Positions 8,395 through 17,746 of a stretch of 64,000 nt of DNA are shown in pieces. Numbering within the stretch: position 1 is the first letter of the stretch; every line of letters starts with the position of its first letter. Source of the DNA: Meinhardsimonia xiamenensis (GTDB lineage Bacteria > Pseudomonadota > Alphaproteobacteria > Rhodobacterales > Rhodobacteraceae); the NCBI RefSeq assembly GCF_900102905.1, contig NZ_FNFV01000001.1:503501-567500 (forward strand), given 5' to 3'. Under the pieces are notes generated by a model, which saw nothing but the letters and a program-made list of their open reading frames with translations, was not told the DNA's origin and did no database searches. The translations under genes and the position numbers were made by a program.

Positions 8395-9284
8395 GGAATC
8401 GCGCCCAGATATAGGTGATCGCGCTGCACCGTGCCAGCGCTAACGGCCCGGCCTGCGCTACTCCGCGGCTTGCCGCGCGCGCGCCTGCCGCTCGGCGGCG
8501 GCTTGCGCGCGTAGCCCGACTGCACCGCCTCTACCGCGACGAGCACGATCACCGAGAAATAGAAGGTGGTCTTCGACATCGGCAGAAGTTCGTAGCCGAA
8601 GATCCGGATCTGCAGCGCCTCGTCATGCATCGCATGCGCCGCCGCCGGCCCCGCCTCGCCCAGAAGCACCACGCCCACGATCAGCAGGATGAAGAGCCCC
8701 AGCACCTCGAACATGCGGTTCTTCTCGAGAAAGCGGCTGACGCCGTCGGCAAGCCAGATCATTGCCGCGCCGGAAAGCAGGATCGCGAGCGCCAGAACCG
8801 GAAAGACATCGGTGATGGCGATGGCCGAGAGCACCGAGTCGAAGGAGAAGATGAGGTTCATGGTCACGATCATCGCCACCACCCGCGCCGCCGATTTCGC
8901 CGGGCGTTTGCCGAGGTCGGTCTCCAGATGGTCGAGCGAGAGCATGTGCGCGATCTCCTTGACCGCGGTGTACATGATGAAGATGCCGCCGATGATGAAC
9001 ACGGCCGTGGCGAAGTTCACGCCGCCCTCGAGCACCCCCTCCCAGCCGAGGATCAGGAACGGCTCGGACAGTGCGCCGATCAGGTGGAGCATGACGAAAA
9101 GCAGCACCACCCTGAGCGCCACGGCGAGGATGATGCCCCAGAAGCGCACCGCGCGCTGGTGCGCGGCGGGCGCGCGTTTCGACTCGATCGAGATGTAGAG
9201 CAGGTTATCGAAGCCGAGCACCGCCTGCAGGAAGCACAGCATCAGAAGGTTGCCCAGGTTCTGCAGGGTGAGAAGATCGGCCAT
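8391..9284 (-). CDS. TerC-family integral membrane protein
   Basis: A 297-residue polytopic membrane protein with about seven helices. It shows the TerC pattern of acidic residues inside helices: LQAVLGFDNLLYISI near the start and IFSFDSVLSAIAITD in the middle, paired Asp residues thought to bind metal ions. TerC proteins are linked to tellurite resistance and Mn/Ca efflux. ATG 9284 (MADLLTLQN) has GGAGGG upstream; the 22-residue longer version lacks support. The tail after SGYARKP is Arg/Pro-rich and possibly disordered. First gene of the leftward nine-gene run. Confidence 0.9.
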   Translation of the reverse strand: MADLLTLQNLGNLLMLCFLQAVLGFDNLLYISIESKRAPAAHQRAVRFWGIILAVALRVVLLFVMLHLIGALSEPFLILGWEGVLEGGVNFATAVFIIGGIFIMYTAVKEIAHMLSLDHLETDLGKRPAKSAARVVAMIVTMNLIFSFDSVLSAIAITDVFPVLALAILLSGAAMIWLADGVSRFLEKNRMFEVLGLFILLIVGVVLLGEAGPAAAHAMHDEALQIRIFGYELLPMSKTTFYFSVIVLVAVEAVQSGYARKPPPSGRRARGKPRSSAGRAVSAGTVQRDHLYLGAIP

Positions 9285-9322
9285 GGCGTGGTGCCCTCCG
9301 TTTGCCGCTGGGGTTTGTGCGA

Positions 9323-9382
9323 GCAATACAGATGTCGCCCCCGGCGACAAGCGGGGGCGGAATGCGCGCCCCTGGCGCGCAT
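9323..9382. repeat. Two tandem hairpins and weak promoter between rsuA-like gene and terC
   Basis: ATGCGCGCC (9362-9370) pairs perfectly with GGCGCGCAT (9374-9382) across a three-base loop. CGCCCCCG (9336-9343) pairs with CGGGGGCG (9352-9359). Neither has a T run. On the minus strand TTGTCG (9350-9345) and TATTGC (9328-9323) are 16 bases apart and could form the terC promoter. The hairpins may insulate terC from the pseudouridine synthase gene upstream. Confidence 0.4.
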
Positions 9383-9420
9383 GCCTTCGGCGAGGGTATT
9401 TGGCCCCAGGGTGATGAGGC

Positions 9421-10218
9421 TCAGGGCTTTAATTCGCGGCGGGTGGGGCGCGTGGGGGCGGGTGTTTCAGCGAGGCCGAGCTGGTCGCGCACAACGCGCG
9501 GGCGCACTTCCCTGACTTCGCCGGGCTTGAGCTGGCCGAGCTGGAAGGGGCCGTAAGAGATGCGGATGAGGCGGTTGACGGTGAGGCCGACCGCCTCCAT
9601 CGCGCGGCGGATCTCGCGCTTCTTTCCCTCGCGTATGCCGACCGTGAGCCAGGCATTGGCGCCCTGCTGGCGGTCGATGGTGATCTGCATGGGCTGGAAG
9701 CGCTCGCCGTCGAGGGTGAGGCCTTCGCGCAGCGGCGCGAGCATCTCTTCGGTCGGCGTGCCCTTCACTCGCACCCGGTAGCGGCGCAGCCAGCCGGTGG
9801 AGGGCAGCTCCAGCCGGCGCTTGATCTCTCCGTCATTGGTGAGCAGCAGAAGCCCCTCGGAATTGATGTCGAGCCGGCCCACCGGCATCACACGCGGCAG
9901 GTCGGGCGGCAGGCGGTCGAAGATCGTGGGGCGGCCCTTTTCGTCGCGCGCGGTGGTCACGAGGCCCGCGGGTTTGTGGTAGAGCCACAGCCGCGGCGGC
10001 TCCGGGGCGGGCAGGGGTTTGCCGTCGACGGTGATGCGGTCGGCGGCGGTGACGTTGAGGGCGGGGCTGTCGATCACCCGGCCGTTCACCGCGACCCGGC
10101 CCTCGGCGATCATGCGCTCGGCGTCGCGGCGGCTGGCGATGCCCGCGCGGGCCAGCACCTTGGCGATGCGCTCGCCCTTGTCGGTGGCGGGGCTGGGGGT
10201 GGGTTTGCGAGTGTTCAT
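9421..10218 (-). CDS. rluB: rRNA pseudouridine synthase, RsuA/RluB family
   Basis: A 265-residue enzyme that isomerises a specific uridine in rRNA. An S4 RNA-binding domain (about 16-60, [22 protein letters not shown]) precedes the synthase domain. The catalytic aspartate is D117 in [38 protein letters not shown] near the C-terminus is typical of RluB/RluE/RsuA. RluB (23S U2605) is the best guess by length and S4 domain, but RsuA is not excluded. It diverges from lepA with about 100 bases between the starts. Confidence 0.85.
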   Translation of the reverse strand: MNTRKPTPSPATDKGERIAKVLARAGIASRRDAERMIAEGRVAVNGRVIDSPALNVTAADRITVDGKPLPAPEPPRLWLYHKPAGLVTTARDEKGRPTIFDRLPPDLPRVMPVGRLDINSEGLLLLTNDGEIKRRLELPSTGWLRRYRVRVKGTPTEEMLAPLREGLTLDGERFQPMQITIDRQQGANAWLTVGIREGKKREIRRAMEAVGLTVNRLIRISYGPFQLGQLKPGEVREVRPRVVRDQLGLAETPAPTRPTRRELKP

Positions 10219-10322
10219 GGCAGGTCTTTCACAGGCTCTGCGCCCGTATCGGGCGCGTGGTTCTTCGGCAAGGGCCGATGCGGGCCATTGACCGGGTCGC
10301 TTCGCTGCATCATATCGCGCCC

Positions 10323-12122
10323 ATGACCGATCTCGCCCATATCCGCAACTTTTCCATCGTCGCGCATATCGACCATGGAAAATCCACGCTTGCCGACCGG
10401 CTGATCCAGTACACCGGCGCGGTCAGCGAGCGCGAGATGAAGGAGCAGCTCCTTGATGCGATGGACATCGAGCGCGAGCGCGGGATCACCATCAAGGCCA
10501 ACACCGTGCGTCTCGAATACAGGGCGAAGGACGGCGAGACCTACGTTCTGAACCTTATCGACACGCCGGGGCACGTGGACTTCGCCTATGAGGTCAGCCG
10601 CTCGATGCGGGCGGTGGAAGGCTCGCTTCTGGTGGTCGATGCCACACAGGGGGTGGAGGCGCAGACGCTGGCCAATGTGTATCAGGCGATCGAGGCCGAT
10701 CACGAGATCGTGCCGGTCCTGAACAAGATCGACCTGCCGGCCGCCGACCCCGACCGCGTGCGCGAGCAGATCGAGGACGTGATCGGCATTGACGCCTCCG
10801 ACGCCATCGAGATCTCGGCCAAGACGGGGCAGGGGATCGAGGATGTGCTCGAGGCCATCGTGCATCGCCTGCCCGCGCCCAGGGGCGACCGTGACGCGCC
10901 GCTCAAGGCGATGCTGGTGGACAGCTGGTATGACCCCTACCTCGGCGTTGTCGTCATGATCCGGGTGATGGATGGGATCATCCGCAAGGGCGACCGTATC
11001 CTGATGATGCAGACGGGGGCGAAATACACTGTCGACAAGCTCGCCGTCCTGCGCCCGAAGATGACCGACGTGGCGGAGCTCGGGCCGGGCGAGATCGGGG
11101 TGCTGACCGCGTCGATCAAGCAGGTGCGCGACACGCGGGTGGGCGACACCATCACCCATGAGAAACGGCCCTGCGCCGCGCCGCTGCCGGGCTTCAAGCC
11201 TGCGCAGCCGGTGGTGTTCTGCGGGCTGTTCCCGGTGGACTCCAATGATTTCGAGGCGCTGCGGGACGCCATCGAGAAGCTCGCGCTCAACGACGCTTCC
11301 TTCACCTACGAGATGGAGAGCTCGGCCGCGCTCGGCTTCGGCTTCCGCTGCGGCTTTCTGGGGCTTTTGCACCTGGAGGTGGTGCGCGACCGGCTCGAGC
11401 GCGAGTTCGACATCGAGCTCATCACCACCGCGCCGAGCGTGGTCTATCACGTGCACATGAAGGACGGGACGGTGCGCGAGCTGCACAACCCCGCCGACAT
11501 GCCCGACCCCACCCACATCGACCACATCGAGGAACCGCGGATCAAGGCGACGATCCTCGTGCCCGACGAGTATCTCGGCGATGTGCTGAAGCTCTGTCAG
11601 GACCGGCGCGGCATCCAGCTTGACCTGACCTATGCCGGCAACCGGGCGATGGTGGTCTATGACCTGCCCTTGAACGAGGTGGTGTTCGACTTCTACGACC
11701 GGCTGAAATCGGTGACCAAGGGATACGCGAGCTTCGACTACCAGCTCACCGGTTACCGTGCTGACAATCTGGTCAAGATGCAGATTCTCGTGAATGGCGA
11801 GCCGGTGGACGCGCTGTCGGTGATGGTCCACCGCGACCGGGCCGAGGCGCGCGGCCGGGCGATGGTGGAGAAGCTCAAGGAGCTCATTCCGCGCCACATG
11901 TTCAAGATTCCGATCCAGGCGGCGATCGGCGGCAAGGTGATCGCGCGGGAGACCATTGCGGCGCTGCGCAAGGATGTCACCGCCAAGTGCTACGGCGGGG
12001 ACGTGACGCGCAAGAAGAAGCTTCTGGAGAAGCAGAAGGCCGGCAAGAAGAAGATGCGCCAGTTCGGCAAGGTGGAGATTCCGCAGTCCGCCTTCATCAA
12101 CGCGCTGAAGATGGACAGCTGA
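10323..12122 (+). CDS. lepA: Elongation factor 4 (LepA) GTPase
   Basis: A 599-residue translational GTPase that binds ribosomes and promotes back-translocation or initiation fidelity. G1 [10 protein letters not shown]3 DTPGHVDF, G4 NKID and EF-G-like domains are all present. The C-terminal LepA domain includes [20 protein letters not shown] and ends in [17 protein letters not shown] 10323 (MTDLAHIRN) matches the family start; the in-frame extension to 10257 has no homology character. The stretch to the next gene (about 100 bases) shows no clear terminator. Confidence 0.98.
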   Translation: MTDLAHIRNFSIVAHIDHGKSTLADRLIQYTGAVSEREMKEQLLDAMDIERERGITIKANTVRLEYRAKDGETYVLNLIDTPGHVDFAYEVSRSMRAVEGSLLVVDATQGVEAQTLANVYQAIEADHEIVPVLNKIDLPAADPDRVREQIEDVIGIDASDAIEISAKTGQGIEDVLEAIVHRLPAPRGDRDAPLKAMLVDSWYDPYLGVVVMIRVMDGIIRKGDRILMMQTGAKYTVDKLAVLRPKMTDVAELGPGEIGVLTASIKQVRDTRVGDTITHEKRPCAAPLPGFKPAQPVVFCGLFPVDSNDFEALRDAIEKLALNDASFTYEMESSAALGFGFRCGFLGLLHLEVVRDRLEREFDIELITTAPSVVYHVHMKDGTVRELHNPADMPDPTHIDHIEEPRIKATILVPDEYLGDVLKLCQDRRGIQLDLTYAGNRAMVVYDLPLNEVVFDFYDRLKSVTKGYASFDYQLTGYRADNLVKMQILVNGEPVDALSVMVHRDRAEARGRAMVEKLKELIPRHMFKIPIQAAIGGKVIARETIAALRKDVTAKCYGGDVTRKKKLLEKQKAGKKKMRQFGKVEIPQSAFINALKMDS

Positions 12123-12219
12123 CCTCACGCGCGAAGTGCCCTGCGCTGCGCTGGCGCTTGCCGTGCCTGCCCGGCGCGTGTCAGGATCGCGCCACACGAC
12201 CGCCAGCTGAAGGGCTGCA

Positions 12220-13587
12220 ATGGAAGACGAATGGCAGGCGCTCCTCGGGGAGCTTGAGAGCTATCTGAAAGCACTCGAGGCGCAGGTGATGAACCTGCTC
12301 CTGCCCTCGCGGCTCTACCAGATCGCCATTCTCATCGGCTGCCTCATCGCCGCCTGGCTTCTTCGGCGCTGGATCGGACCCCGGATGCACGAGCGCATGC
12401 GCCAGCTCGAGGGCTGGCCGAAGTGGCGGTTGCGGGTTCTCGTGGTGATCCACCGGCGGCTGCAGCTCATCTTCTTCGCGGCGCTGGCCTGGGCGGCGAC
12501 CTTCACGGTGCGGCTGTTCACGAACTTTCCCTCGCGCAGCTACCTGCTGGAGCTCGTGGCCACCATCGCCACGGCCATGCTGCTGGTCAGCCTCGCCGCC
12601 CGGCTGGTGCGCAACGCCATGTTGCGCAAGATCGTCACCTGGGCGCTGTGGGTCTATGTGATCCTCTTCTATCTCGACCTCCTCGACGAGACAGCCGCGC
12701 TTCTCGACAGCGCCGCCGTCAGCTTCGGCGACTTCCGCCTGTCGCTTCTTTCGGTGCTCAAGGCGCTGGTGGTCACGGCGGTGCTGTTTGCCGGCGCGCG
12801 ATTTCTCACCTCCACGGTCTCCGCGCAGGTGAGTCGCAACGAGGATATCTCGCCTTCGATGCGGGTCCTCATCGTGAAGGTGCTGCAGGTGGGCCTTTAT
12901 GCCGCAGCCTTCTTCATCGGACTGAAGGCGGTGGGGTTCGACCTCACGGGGCTTGCGGTGCTCTCGGGCGCGATCGGCGTTGGCCTCGGCTTCGGCTTGC
13001 AGAAGGTGGTCTCGAACCTTGTCTCGGGCATCATCATCCTGATGGACAAGTCGATCAAGCCGGGCGACGTGATCAGCCTCGGCGACACCTTCGGCTGGAT
13101 CGAAACGCTCGGCGCCCGCTACGCCTCGGTGGTGACGCGCGACGGCAAGGAATACCTCATCCCGAACGAGGATCTGATCACCGGTCAGGTCGTCAACTGG
13201 ACCCACTCCGACAACTACGTTCGCATCGACCTGACGTTCGGCACGTCCTACCACGACGATCCGCACAAGGTGCGCGAGCTTGCGGTGCAGGCGGCGCAGC
13301 GCGTGGAGCGGGTGCTGAAGTTCCGCCCCGCCGTATGCCACATCACCGGCTTCGGAGACAGCTCGGTGGACTACGTGTTGCGGTTCTGGATCCGCGATCC
13401 CGTCGAAGGTCTGACGAACGTGCGGGGGCAGGTGTATCTGGCGCTGTGGGACATCTTCAAGGAGAACGGGATCACCATTCCTTTCCCGCAGCGGGAGGTG
13501 AAGGTGCTGCCGGGCTCGGAGGTCGTCGCACGCGTGACTCCCCCCGGCGGCAGCGCCCCGGCGCCGGGAGAGGACGCGCCCGCCTGA
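12220..13587 (+). CDS. MscS-family mechanosensitive ion channel
   Basis: A 455-residue inner-membrane channel protein, longer than E. coli MscS because of extra N-terminal helices (about five before the pore). The pore helix and beta domain are clear at about residues 245-290: LSGAIGVGLGFGLQKVVSN with the Gly/Ala packing of TM3, then DKSIKPGDVISLGDTFG and NEDLITGQVVNW. It would gate on membrane tension and release osmolytes in hypo-osmotic shock. The C-terminus is a Pro/Ala-rich tail. It may be co-transcribed with the DUF2125 gene about 75 bases on. Confidence 0.93.
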   Translation: MEDEWQALLGELESYLKALEAQVMNLLLPSRLYQIAILIGCLIAAWLLRRWIGPRMHERMRQLEGWPKWRLRVLVVIHRRLQLIFFAALAWAATFTVRLFTNFPSRSYLLELVATIATAMLLVSLAARLVRNAMLRKIVTWALWVYVILFYLDLLDETAALLDSAAVSFGDFRLSLLSVLKALVVTAVLFAGARFLTSTVSAQVSRNEDISPSMRVLIVKVLQVGLYAAAFFIGLKAVGFDLTGLAVLSGAIGVGLGFGLQKVVSNLVSGIIILMDKSIKPGDVISLGDTFGWIETLGARYASVVTRDGKEYLIPNEDLITGQVVNWTHSDNYVRIDLTFGTSYHDDPHKVRELAVQAAQRVERVLKFRPAVCHITGFGDSSVDYVLRFWIRDPVEGLTNVRGQVYLALWDIFKENGITIPFPQREVKVLPGSEVVARVTPPGGSAPAPGEDAPA

Positions 13588-13663
13588 GGCGTCGCTTCTT
13601 GACCTGCCGACGCCACCGGTCGAAGCTCGGGGTGGCACATTCCGATTGATGAAAGGATTCTCG

Positions 13664-15163
13664 ATGTCGCGCGCATTGCTGCTGACCGCCTCGATTGCTG
13701 TTGCAACCGCCCTTGTGCGACCCGCCGGCGCCGAGGTGTCGGCGATGCAGGTTTGGGAAAGCTGGAAACGCCTTGCCGAGAGCGGTGGGCAGGCGGAGAT
13801 CACCGGCACCGTCACCGCGACCGGCGAGAAGGTGACGGTTACCGACCTGGTGATGACCATGGTGGCGCCCGAGGCCGAGATAACCGGCCGCCTTGACGAG
13901 ATCGTCTTTCGCGAGCGGCCGGACGGCACGGTGCTTGTCACCATGTCGCCGCGCTACGACGTTGCGATCGAGACGCGCGAGGGTGGAGCGACCTCCCGCA
14001 TGCGCCTAGCCGTGGAACAGGAGGGTCTGGTCATCGTCGCCTCGGGCGACGCCGAGGAGGTCGCATACGATTACACGGCGGTGGCCATGCGGGTGAGCAC
14101 CGAGGAAGTTGCCGTCGGCGATGAGCCGGTGGACATGGATCTCTCGGCGGTGATTCCCGATGTGAAGGGCAGCTACCGGATCGGCATGGCCGAACCGACA
14201 CCGATCGCCGGCGACTTTTCCGCGGGCGGGCTCGACCTGAAGGTCAGGGCCGTCGATCCCGAAGTCGAGGGCAGGCTCGATGTGGCGCTCAGCCTGCAGA
14301 ACGTGGATTCGCGCTTTGCCGGCACGCTGATGCCGGTTGACCCCGAAAACCTGGCGGCGGCGCTCAGGGCCGGTTTCGCGGTGGACATGACGCTTGCCCA
14401 CGGCCCGGCGAGCTATGTTTCGGATTTCGCCGACAGGGAGGACGCCTTCACCCTCCGCGCCGAGCAGTCTTCAGGCGGGCTCGAGTTTGCGCTGTCCGAA
14501 CGGGGGATGCGCTACAGGGCAACGAGCAGCGATGCCCAGTTCAGGCTTTCGGGCAATGACATCCCTCTGCCCGAGGTGGCATTTTCCATCGGCCGTCTGG
14601 TCACGGCCGTCGGCATGCCGATTCTGGCCAGCGAGACGCCTCAGGATCTGGACATGGAGCTGCGCCTCGAAGAGCTCGCACTCAGCGACATGATCTGGTC
14701 GGTCATCGACCCGGCGGGGCAGCTGCCGCACGACCCGGCAACCGTCGTCGTCGATGTCGACGGCAAGGCGAACTGGGCGTTCGACATCATGGATCCGGAG
14801 GCTGCCGAGAAGATGGAGGGCAAGGTGCCCGGCGAACTGCACTCCCTCGACCTCAACGAACTCAGGGTGGTTGCGGCCGGAGCCGAGCTCACCGGAACGG
14901 GCGGCTTCACCTTCGACAACGCCGATCTGACGACCTTCGGCGGTGTGCCGCGCCCCACCGGAGCGGTGGATCTGGTGCTGCGCGGGGGCAACGCCCTGCT
15001 CGACAGGCTGGTTGCCATGGGGATCCTGCCGCAGGATCAGGCCATGGGCGTGCGCATGATGAGCGCGATGTTCGCCCGGCCGAGCGGCGAGGACGAGCTT
15101 TCCTCCCGGATCGAGATCACCAAGGACGGCGCCGTCTACGCGAATGGCCAACGTCTCCGCTAG
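13664..15163 (+). CDS. DUF2125 periplasmic protein
   Basis: About 499 residues starting at ATG 13664 with AAAGGA upstream. A cleavable signal peptide (MSRALLLTASIAVATALVRPAGA) leads into a long beta-rich periplasmic domain typical of DUF2125, a Rhodobacterales/Rhizobiales family. It has repeated strands such as YDVAIETREGGATSRMRLAV and SYRIGMAEPTPIAGDFSAGGLDLKV, and ends without a membrane anchor. Function unknown; the extended beta architecture resembles AsmA/lipid-carrier-like proteins, which is only an impression. Confidence 0.8.
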   Translation: MSRALLLTASIAVATALVRPAGAEVSAMQVWESWKRLAESGGQAEITGTVTATGEKVTVTDLVMTMVAPEAEITGRLDEIVFRERPDGTVLVTMSPRYDVAIETREGGATSRMRLAVEQEGLVIVASGDAEEVAYDYTAVAMRVSTEEVAVGDEPVDMDLSAVIPDVKGSYRIGMAEPTPIAGDFSAGGLDLKVRAVDPEVEGRLDVALSLQNVDSRFAGTLMPVDPENLAAALRAGFAVDMTLAHGPASYVSDFADREDAFTLRAEQSSGGLEFALSERGMRYRATSSDAQFRLSGNDIPLPEVAFSIGRLVTAVGMPILASETPQDLDMELRLEELALSDMIWSVIDPAGQLPHDPATVVVDVDGKANWAFDIMDPEAAEKMEGKVPGELHSLDLNELRVVAAGAELTGTGGFTFDNADLTTFGGVPRPTGAVDLVLRGGNALLDRLVAMGILPQDQAMGVRMMSAMFARPSGEDELSSRIEITKDGAVYANGQRLR

Positions 15164-15287
15164 GGTGTCCGGCGCACCTTCCTGAAAGGGCCGCCGCTTC
15201 GGGCGGCTCCGCCGGCTTTCGGGCCGTGGCTTGCGCGCACGGATGCGGCGGACTACCTCGGGCCCGGGAAAGGCAGGAGGCAGGGCC

Positions 15288-16634
15288 ATGGACAGATCGC
15301 TTGAAGAGATCGCCGCGCGGCTGATCGATGCGGCCGGACGCGCCGGCGCCGAGGCGGCAGACGCGCTCGTGGTGGACGGCACGTCGATCTCGATCGATGT
15401 GCGCGGCGGCAGGCTGGAACATGCCGAGCGCTCCGAGAGCATCGATCTTGGCCTGCGCGTGCTGATCGGACAGAGGCAGGCGTGTGTCTCGGCCTCCGAC
15501 AGTTCCGATGCCACCATTGCCGAGATGGCTGCCCGCGCCGTGGCGATGGCGCGCGAGGCCCCGGAAGACCCCTGGATCGGCCTTGCCGAACCGGACCAGC
15601 TTGCGCGGAACTGGGATCTCGCCGCGCTCGAGCTTGAGGATCCCTCGCCCGAGCCGACCCCGGAGATGTTGGAGGAGGACGCCCGCCGCGCCGAGGCCGC
15701 GGCGCTGGCAGTCCCCGGAGTGACGCAGGTGCAGTCGGCGTCGGCGGGCTATGGGCGAACCCGGCTGCACCTTGCGGCCACCAACGGCTTTTCCGGGGGA
15801 TACGCGCGCACCGAGCGCGGCATCTCCTGTGTGGCCATCACCGGCGAGGGCACGGCGATGGAGCGCGACTACATGGGAGAGTCGCGCGTCTTTCAGGCCG
15901 ACCTGCCGAGCCCCGAGGAAATCGGGCGCATCGCCGGCGAGCGCGCCGTGGCGCGCGCCGGCGCCCGCAAGCCGCCCACCGGCGCCTTTCCGGTGATCTA
16001 TGACGAACGCGTCGCGGCGGGCCTCATCGGCCATCTCCTCGCCGCGGCGAATGGTGCGGCTATCGTGCGCGGCTCGTCCTGGCTGCTTGACGCTGAGGGA
16101 AAGCCCGTGCTGCCGCGGGGGCTGTCGCTCATCGAGGATCCGCACCGCCCGCGCATCCCGGGCTCGCGTCCCTTCGATGCCGAGGGCCTGCCCACGCGGG
16201 CCCGGGCGATCGTCGACGACGGGGTGCTGACGGGCTGGATTCTGGATCTTGCCACGGCGCGCCGGCTCGGCCGCGAAAGCACCGCCAACGCCACCCGCAC
16301 CACCTCCTCACCGCCGACGCCCGGCGTGTCCAACGTCGCCCTGACCCAGGGCGAGGCGAGCCGCGAGGAACTGATGCGGCGGATGGGGCGCGGGCTTCTC
16401 GTCACCTCGCTGATGGGAAGCTCGATCAACCCGACCACCGGCGACTATTCCCGCGGAGCCTCGGGTTTCTGGGTGGAGAATGGGGAGATCGCCTATCCGG
16501 TCAACGAATGCACCCTGGCCGGCAATCTGCGCGAGATGCTCGCCACGATCATCCCGGCCAATGACGCCAGGCCGCATCGCAGCCGCATGGTGCCGTCGCT
16601 GCTGGTCGAGGGGCTCACCATTGCCGGAGCGTGA
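15288..16634 (+). CDS. pmbA: TldD/PmbA-family metalloprotease, PmbA-type
   Basis: A 448-residue PmbA (TldE) homologue, the non-metal-binding partner of TldD in the protease that trims peptides such as microcin B17 and the CcdA antitoxin. ATG 15288 is preceded by GGCAGGAGG. Typical segments are RGGRLEHAERSES at the N-terminus, RTERGISCVAITGEG in the middle and ESTANATRTTSSPPTPGVSN-like (GxxxRxxxSSPPTPxxSN) near residue 345. No tldD is in the window. The stop overlaps the TTG start of cysQ, so the two form an operon. Confidence 0.95.
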   Translation: MDRSLEEIAARLIDAAGRAGAEAADALVVDGTSISIDVRGGRLEHAERSESIDLGLRVLIGQRQACVSASDSSDATIAEMAARAVAMAREAPEDPWIGLAEPDQLARNWDLAALELEDPSPEPTPEMLEEDARRAEAAALAVPGVTQVQSASAGYGRTRLHLAATNGFSGGYARTERGISCVAITGEGTAMERDYMGESRVFQADLPSPEEIGRIAGERAVARAGARKPPTGAFPVIYDERVAAGLIGHLLAAANGAAIVRGSSWLLDAEGKPVLPRGLSLIEDPHRPRIPGSRPFDAEGLPTRARAIVDDGVLTGWILDLATARRLGRESTANATRTTSSPPTPGVSNVALTQGEASREELMRRMGRGLLVTSLMGSSINPTTGDYSRGASGFWVENGEIAYPVNECTLAGNLREMLATIIPANDARPHRSRMVPSLLVEGLTIAGA

Positions 16635-17403
16635 CCTTGCGCTGCTGATCGAGGCGGCGGCCGAAGCCGCCGCCATTGCCATGCGCTATTGGCGTTCGGA
16701 ACAGTCCGTCTGGCACAAGGCGGGGGGCGCCGGGCCGGTGTCGGAGGCCGATTTCGCCGTTGATGCCTACCTGCGCGAGAGGCTTGGCAAGGCACGCCCC
16801 GACTACGGCTGGCTTTCGGAAGAGACCGAGGACGGCACCGCGCGACTCTCGGCACGGCGCGTGTTTGTCGTCGATCCGATCGATGGCACCCGCGCCTTCG
16901 TCGCGCATGAGCGGACCTGGGCGCTGTCGCTTGCCGTGGTCGAGGACGGCGCGGCCATTGCCGGGGTGGTGCAGCTTCCGGCGATGGGCAGGCTCTACAC
17001 GGCCAGTCGCGGTGCCGGTGCCCGGCTCGATGGCAAGCCGATCAGCGTGACCGAGGGGCGCGGCCGGCTCGATGGCGCGCGCGTGCTGGCCTCGCGCTCG
17101 GTGCTCGAGCCCGAGCTGTGGCGGCACGGGGTGGTGCCGCCATTCAGAAGGGAGTTTCGCCCCAGCCTCGCCTATCGGATGTGCCTCGTCGCCGAGGGTC
17201 GGCATGATGCCATGCTCACGCACCGGCCCGCATGGGAGTGGGACATTGCCGCGGGCACCGTGATCGCGCGCGAGGCCGGCGCGGTGGTGACCGACCGGCA
17301 CGGCGCGCCCCTGCGCTTCAACACGCCCGAGGCCCGCGCCGATGGCGTGATCGCGGGGCCGCCCGCCACGCATGCCGCCCTTCTGCGGGCGCTCGCACCC
17401 TGA
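16621..17403 (+). CDS. cysQ: 3'(2'),5'-bisphosphate nucleotidase / inositol monophosphatase family
   Basis: About 260 residues when started at TTG 16621 (GAGGGG seven bases upstream, overlapping the pmbA stop by 14 bases). Metal-binding motifs of the Li-sensitive phosphatases are present: SEADF (41-45), E68 in SEETE, and DPIDGTRAF (85-93), with EWDIAAG toward the C-terminus. CysQ hydrolyses PAP made during sulfate assimilation. Inositol-1-phosphatase activity is the alternative. In related genomes this gene commonly precedes DUF4170 and KDO transferase, as here. Confidence 0.9.
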   Translation: MPERDLALLIEAAAEAAAIAMRYWRSEQSVWHKAGGAGPVSEADFAVDAYLRERLGKARPDYGWLSEETEDGTARLSARRVFVVDPIDGTRAFVAHERTWALSLAVVEDGAAIAGVVQLPAMGRLYTASRGAGARLDGKPISVTEGRGRLDGARVLASRSVLEPELWRHGVVPPFRREFRPSLAYRMCLVAEGRHDAMLTHRPAWEWDIAAGTVIAREAGAVVTDRHGAPLRFNTPEARADGVIAGPPATHAALLRALAP

Positions 17404-17480
17404 ACACGCCGGACGGCTTTCGCCGCGGCGTCGCGGCGGATATGGTCCGCGCGCAATCAGGCAGTAACAGGATGACACCC

Positions 17481-17726
17481 ATGGCCCAGCGACTGCATCT
17501 GGTCTTCGGAGGGGAGCTCGTCGACCCGCAGAAGACGGTGTTCAAGGATCCCTCGAAGATCCATATCGTCGGCATCTTCCCCGACTATCAGTCCGCCTAT
17601 CAGGCGTGGAAGGCCGAGGCCCAGCGCACGGTGGACGACGCACACATGCGTTACTTCATCGCCCATTTGCACCGCCTGCGCGACGAGGAAGCCGAAGCCT
17701 CGCCCACAGAGGAGCTTGGCGACTGA
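17481..17726 (+). CDS. DUF4170 protein
   Basis: An 81-residue small soluble protein, MAQRLHLVFGGELVDP at the start and AYQAWKAEAQRTVDDAHMRYFIAHLHRL in the middle. It is the DUF4170 family, restricted to alphaproteobacteria. ATG 17481 has AGGA eight bases upstream; ATG 17472 is a possible alternative adding three residues. Function unknown. It is sandwiched between cysQ and a KDO-transferase-like gene, the same order seen in many Rhodobacterales, so a link with LPS core synthesis or sulfur metabolism is guilt by association. Confidence 0.8.
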   Translation: MAQRLHLVFGGELVDPQKTVFKDPSKIHIVGIFPDYQSAYQAWKAEAQRTVDDAHMRYFIAHLHRLRDEEAEASPTEELGD

Positions 17727-17746
17727 GCCGCGCCGCCGCTGCCGTG

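Noticed and set aside
9336..9382. Tandem hairpins before terC as a terminator
   Set aside because: No T run on either strand, so they are listed only as inverted repeats.
10215..12197. 660-codon leftward frame over lepA
   Set aside because: Antisense to a full-length, motif-perfect LepA; composition is typical of a shadow frame.
12181..13944. 587-codon leftward frame over the MscS-like gene
   Set aside because: Same reason: a His/Arg-rich antisense frame with no recognisable domain.
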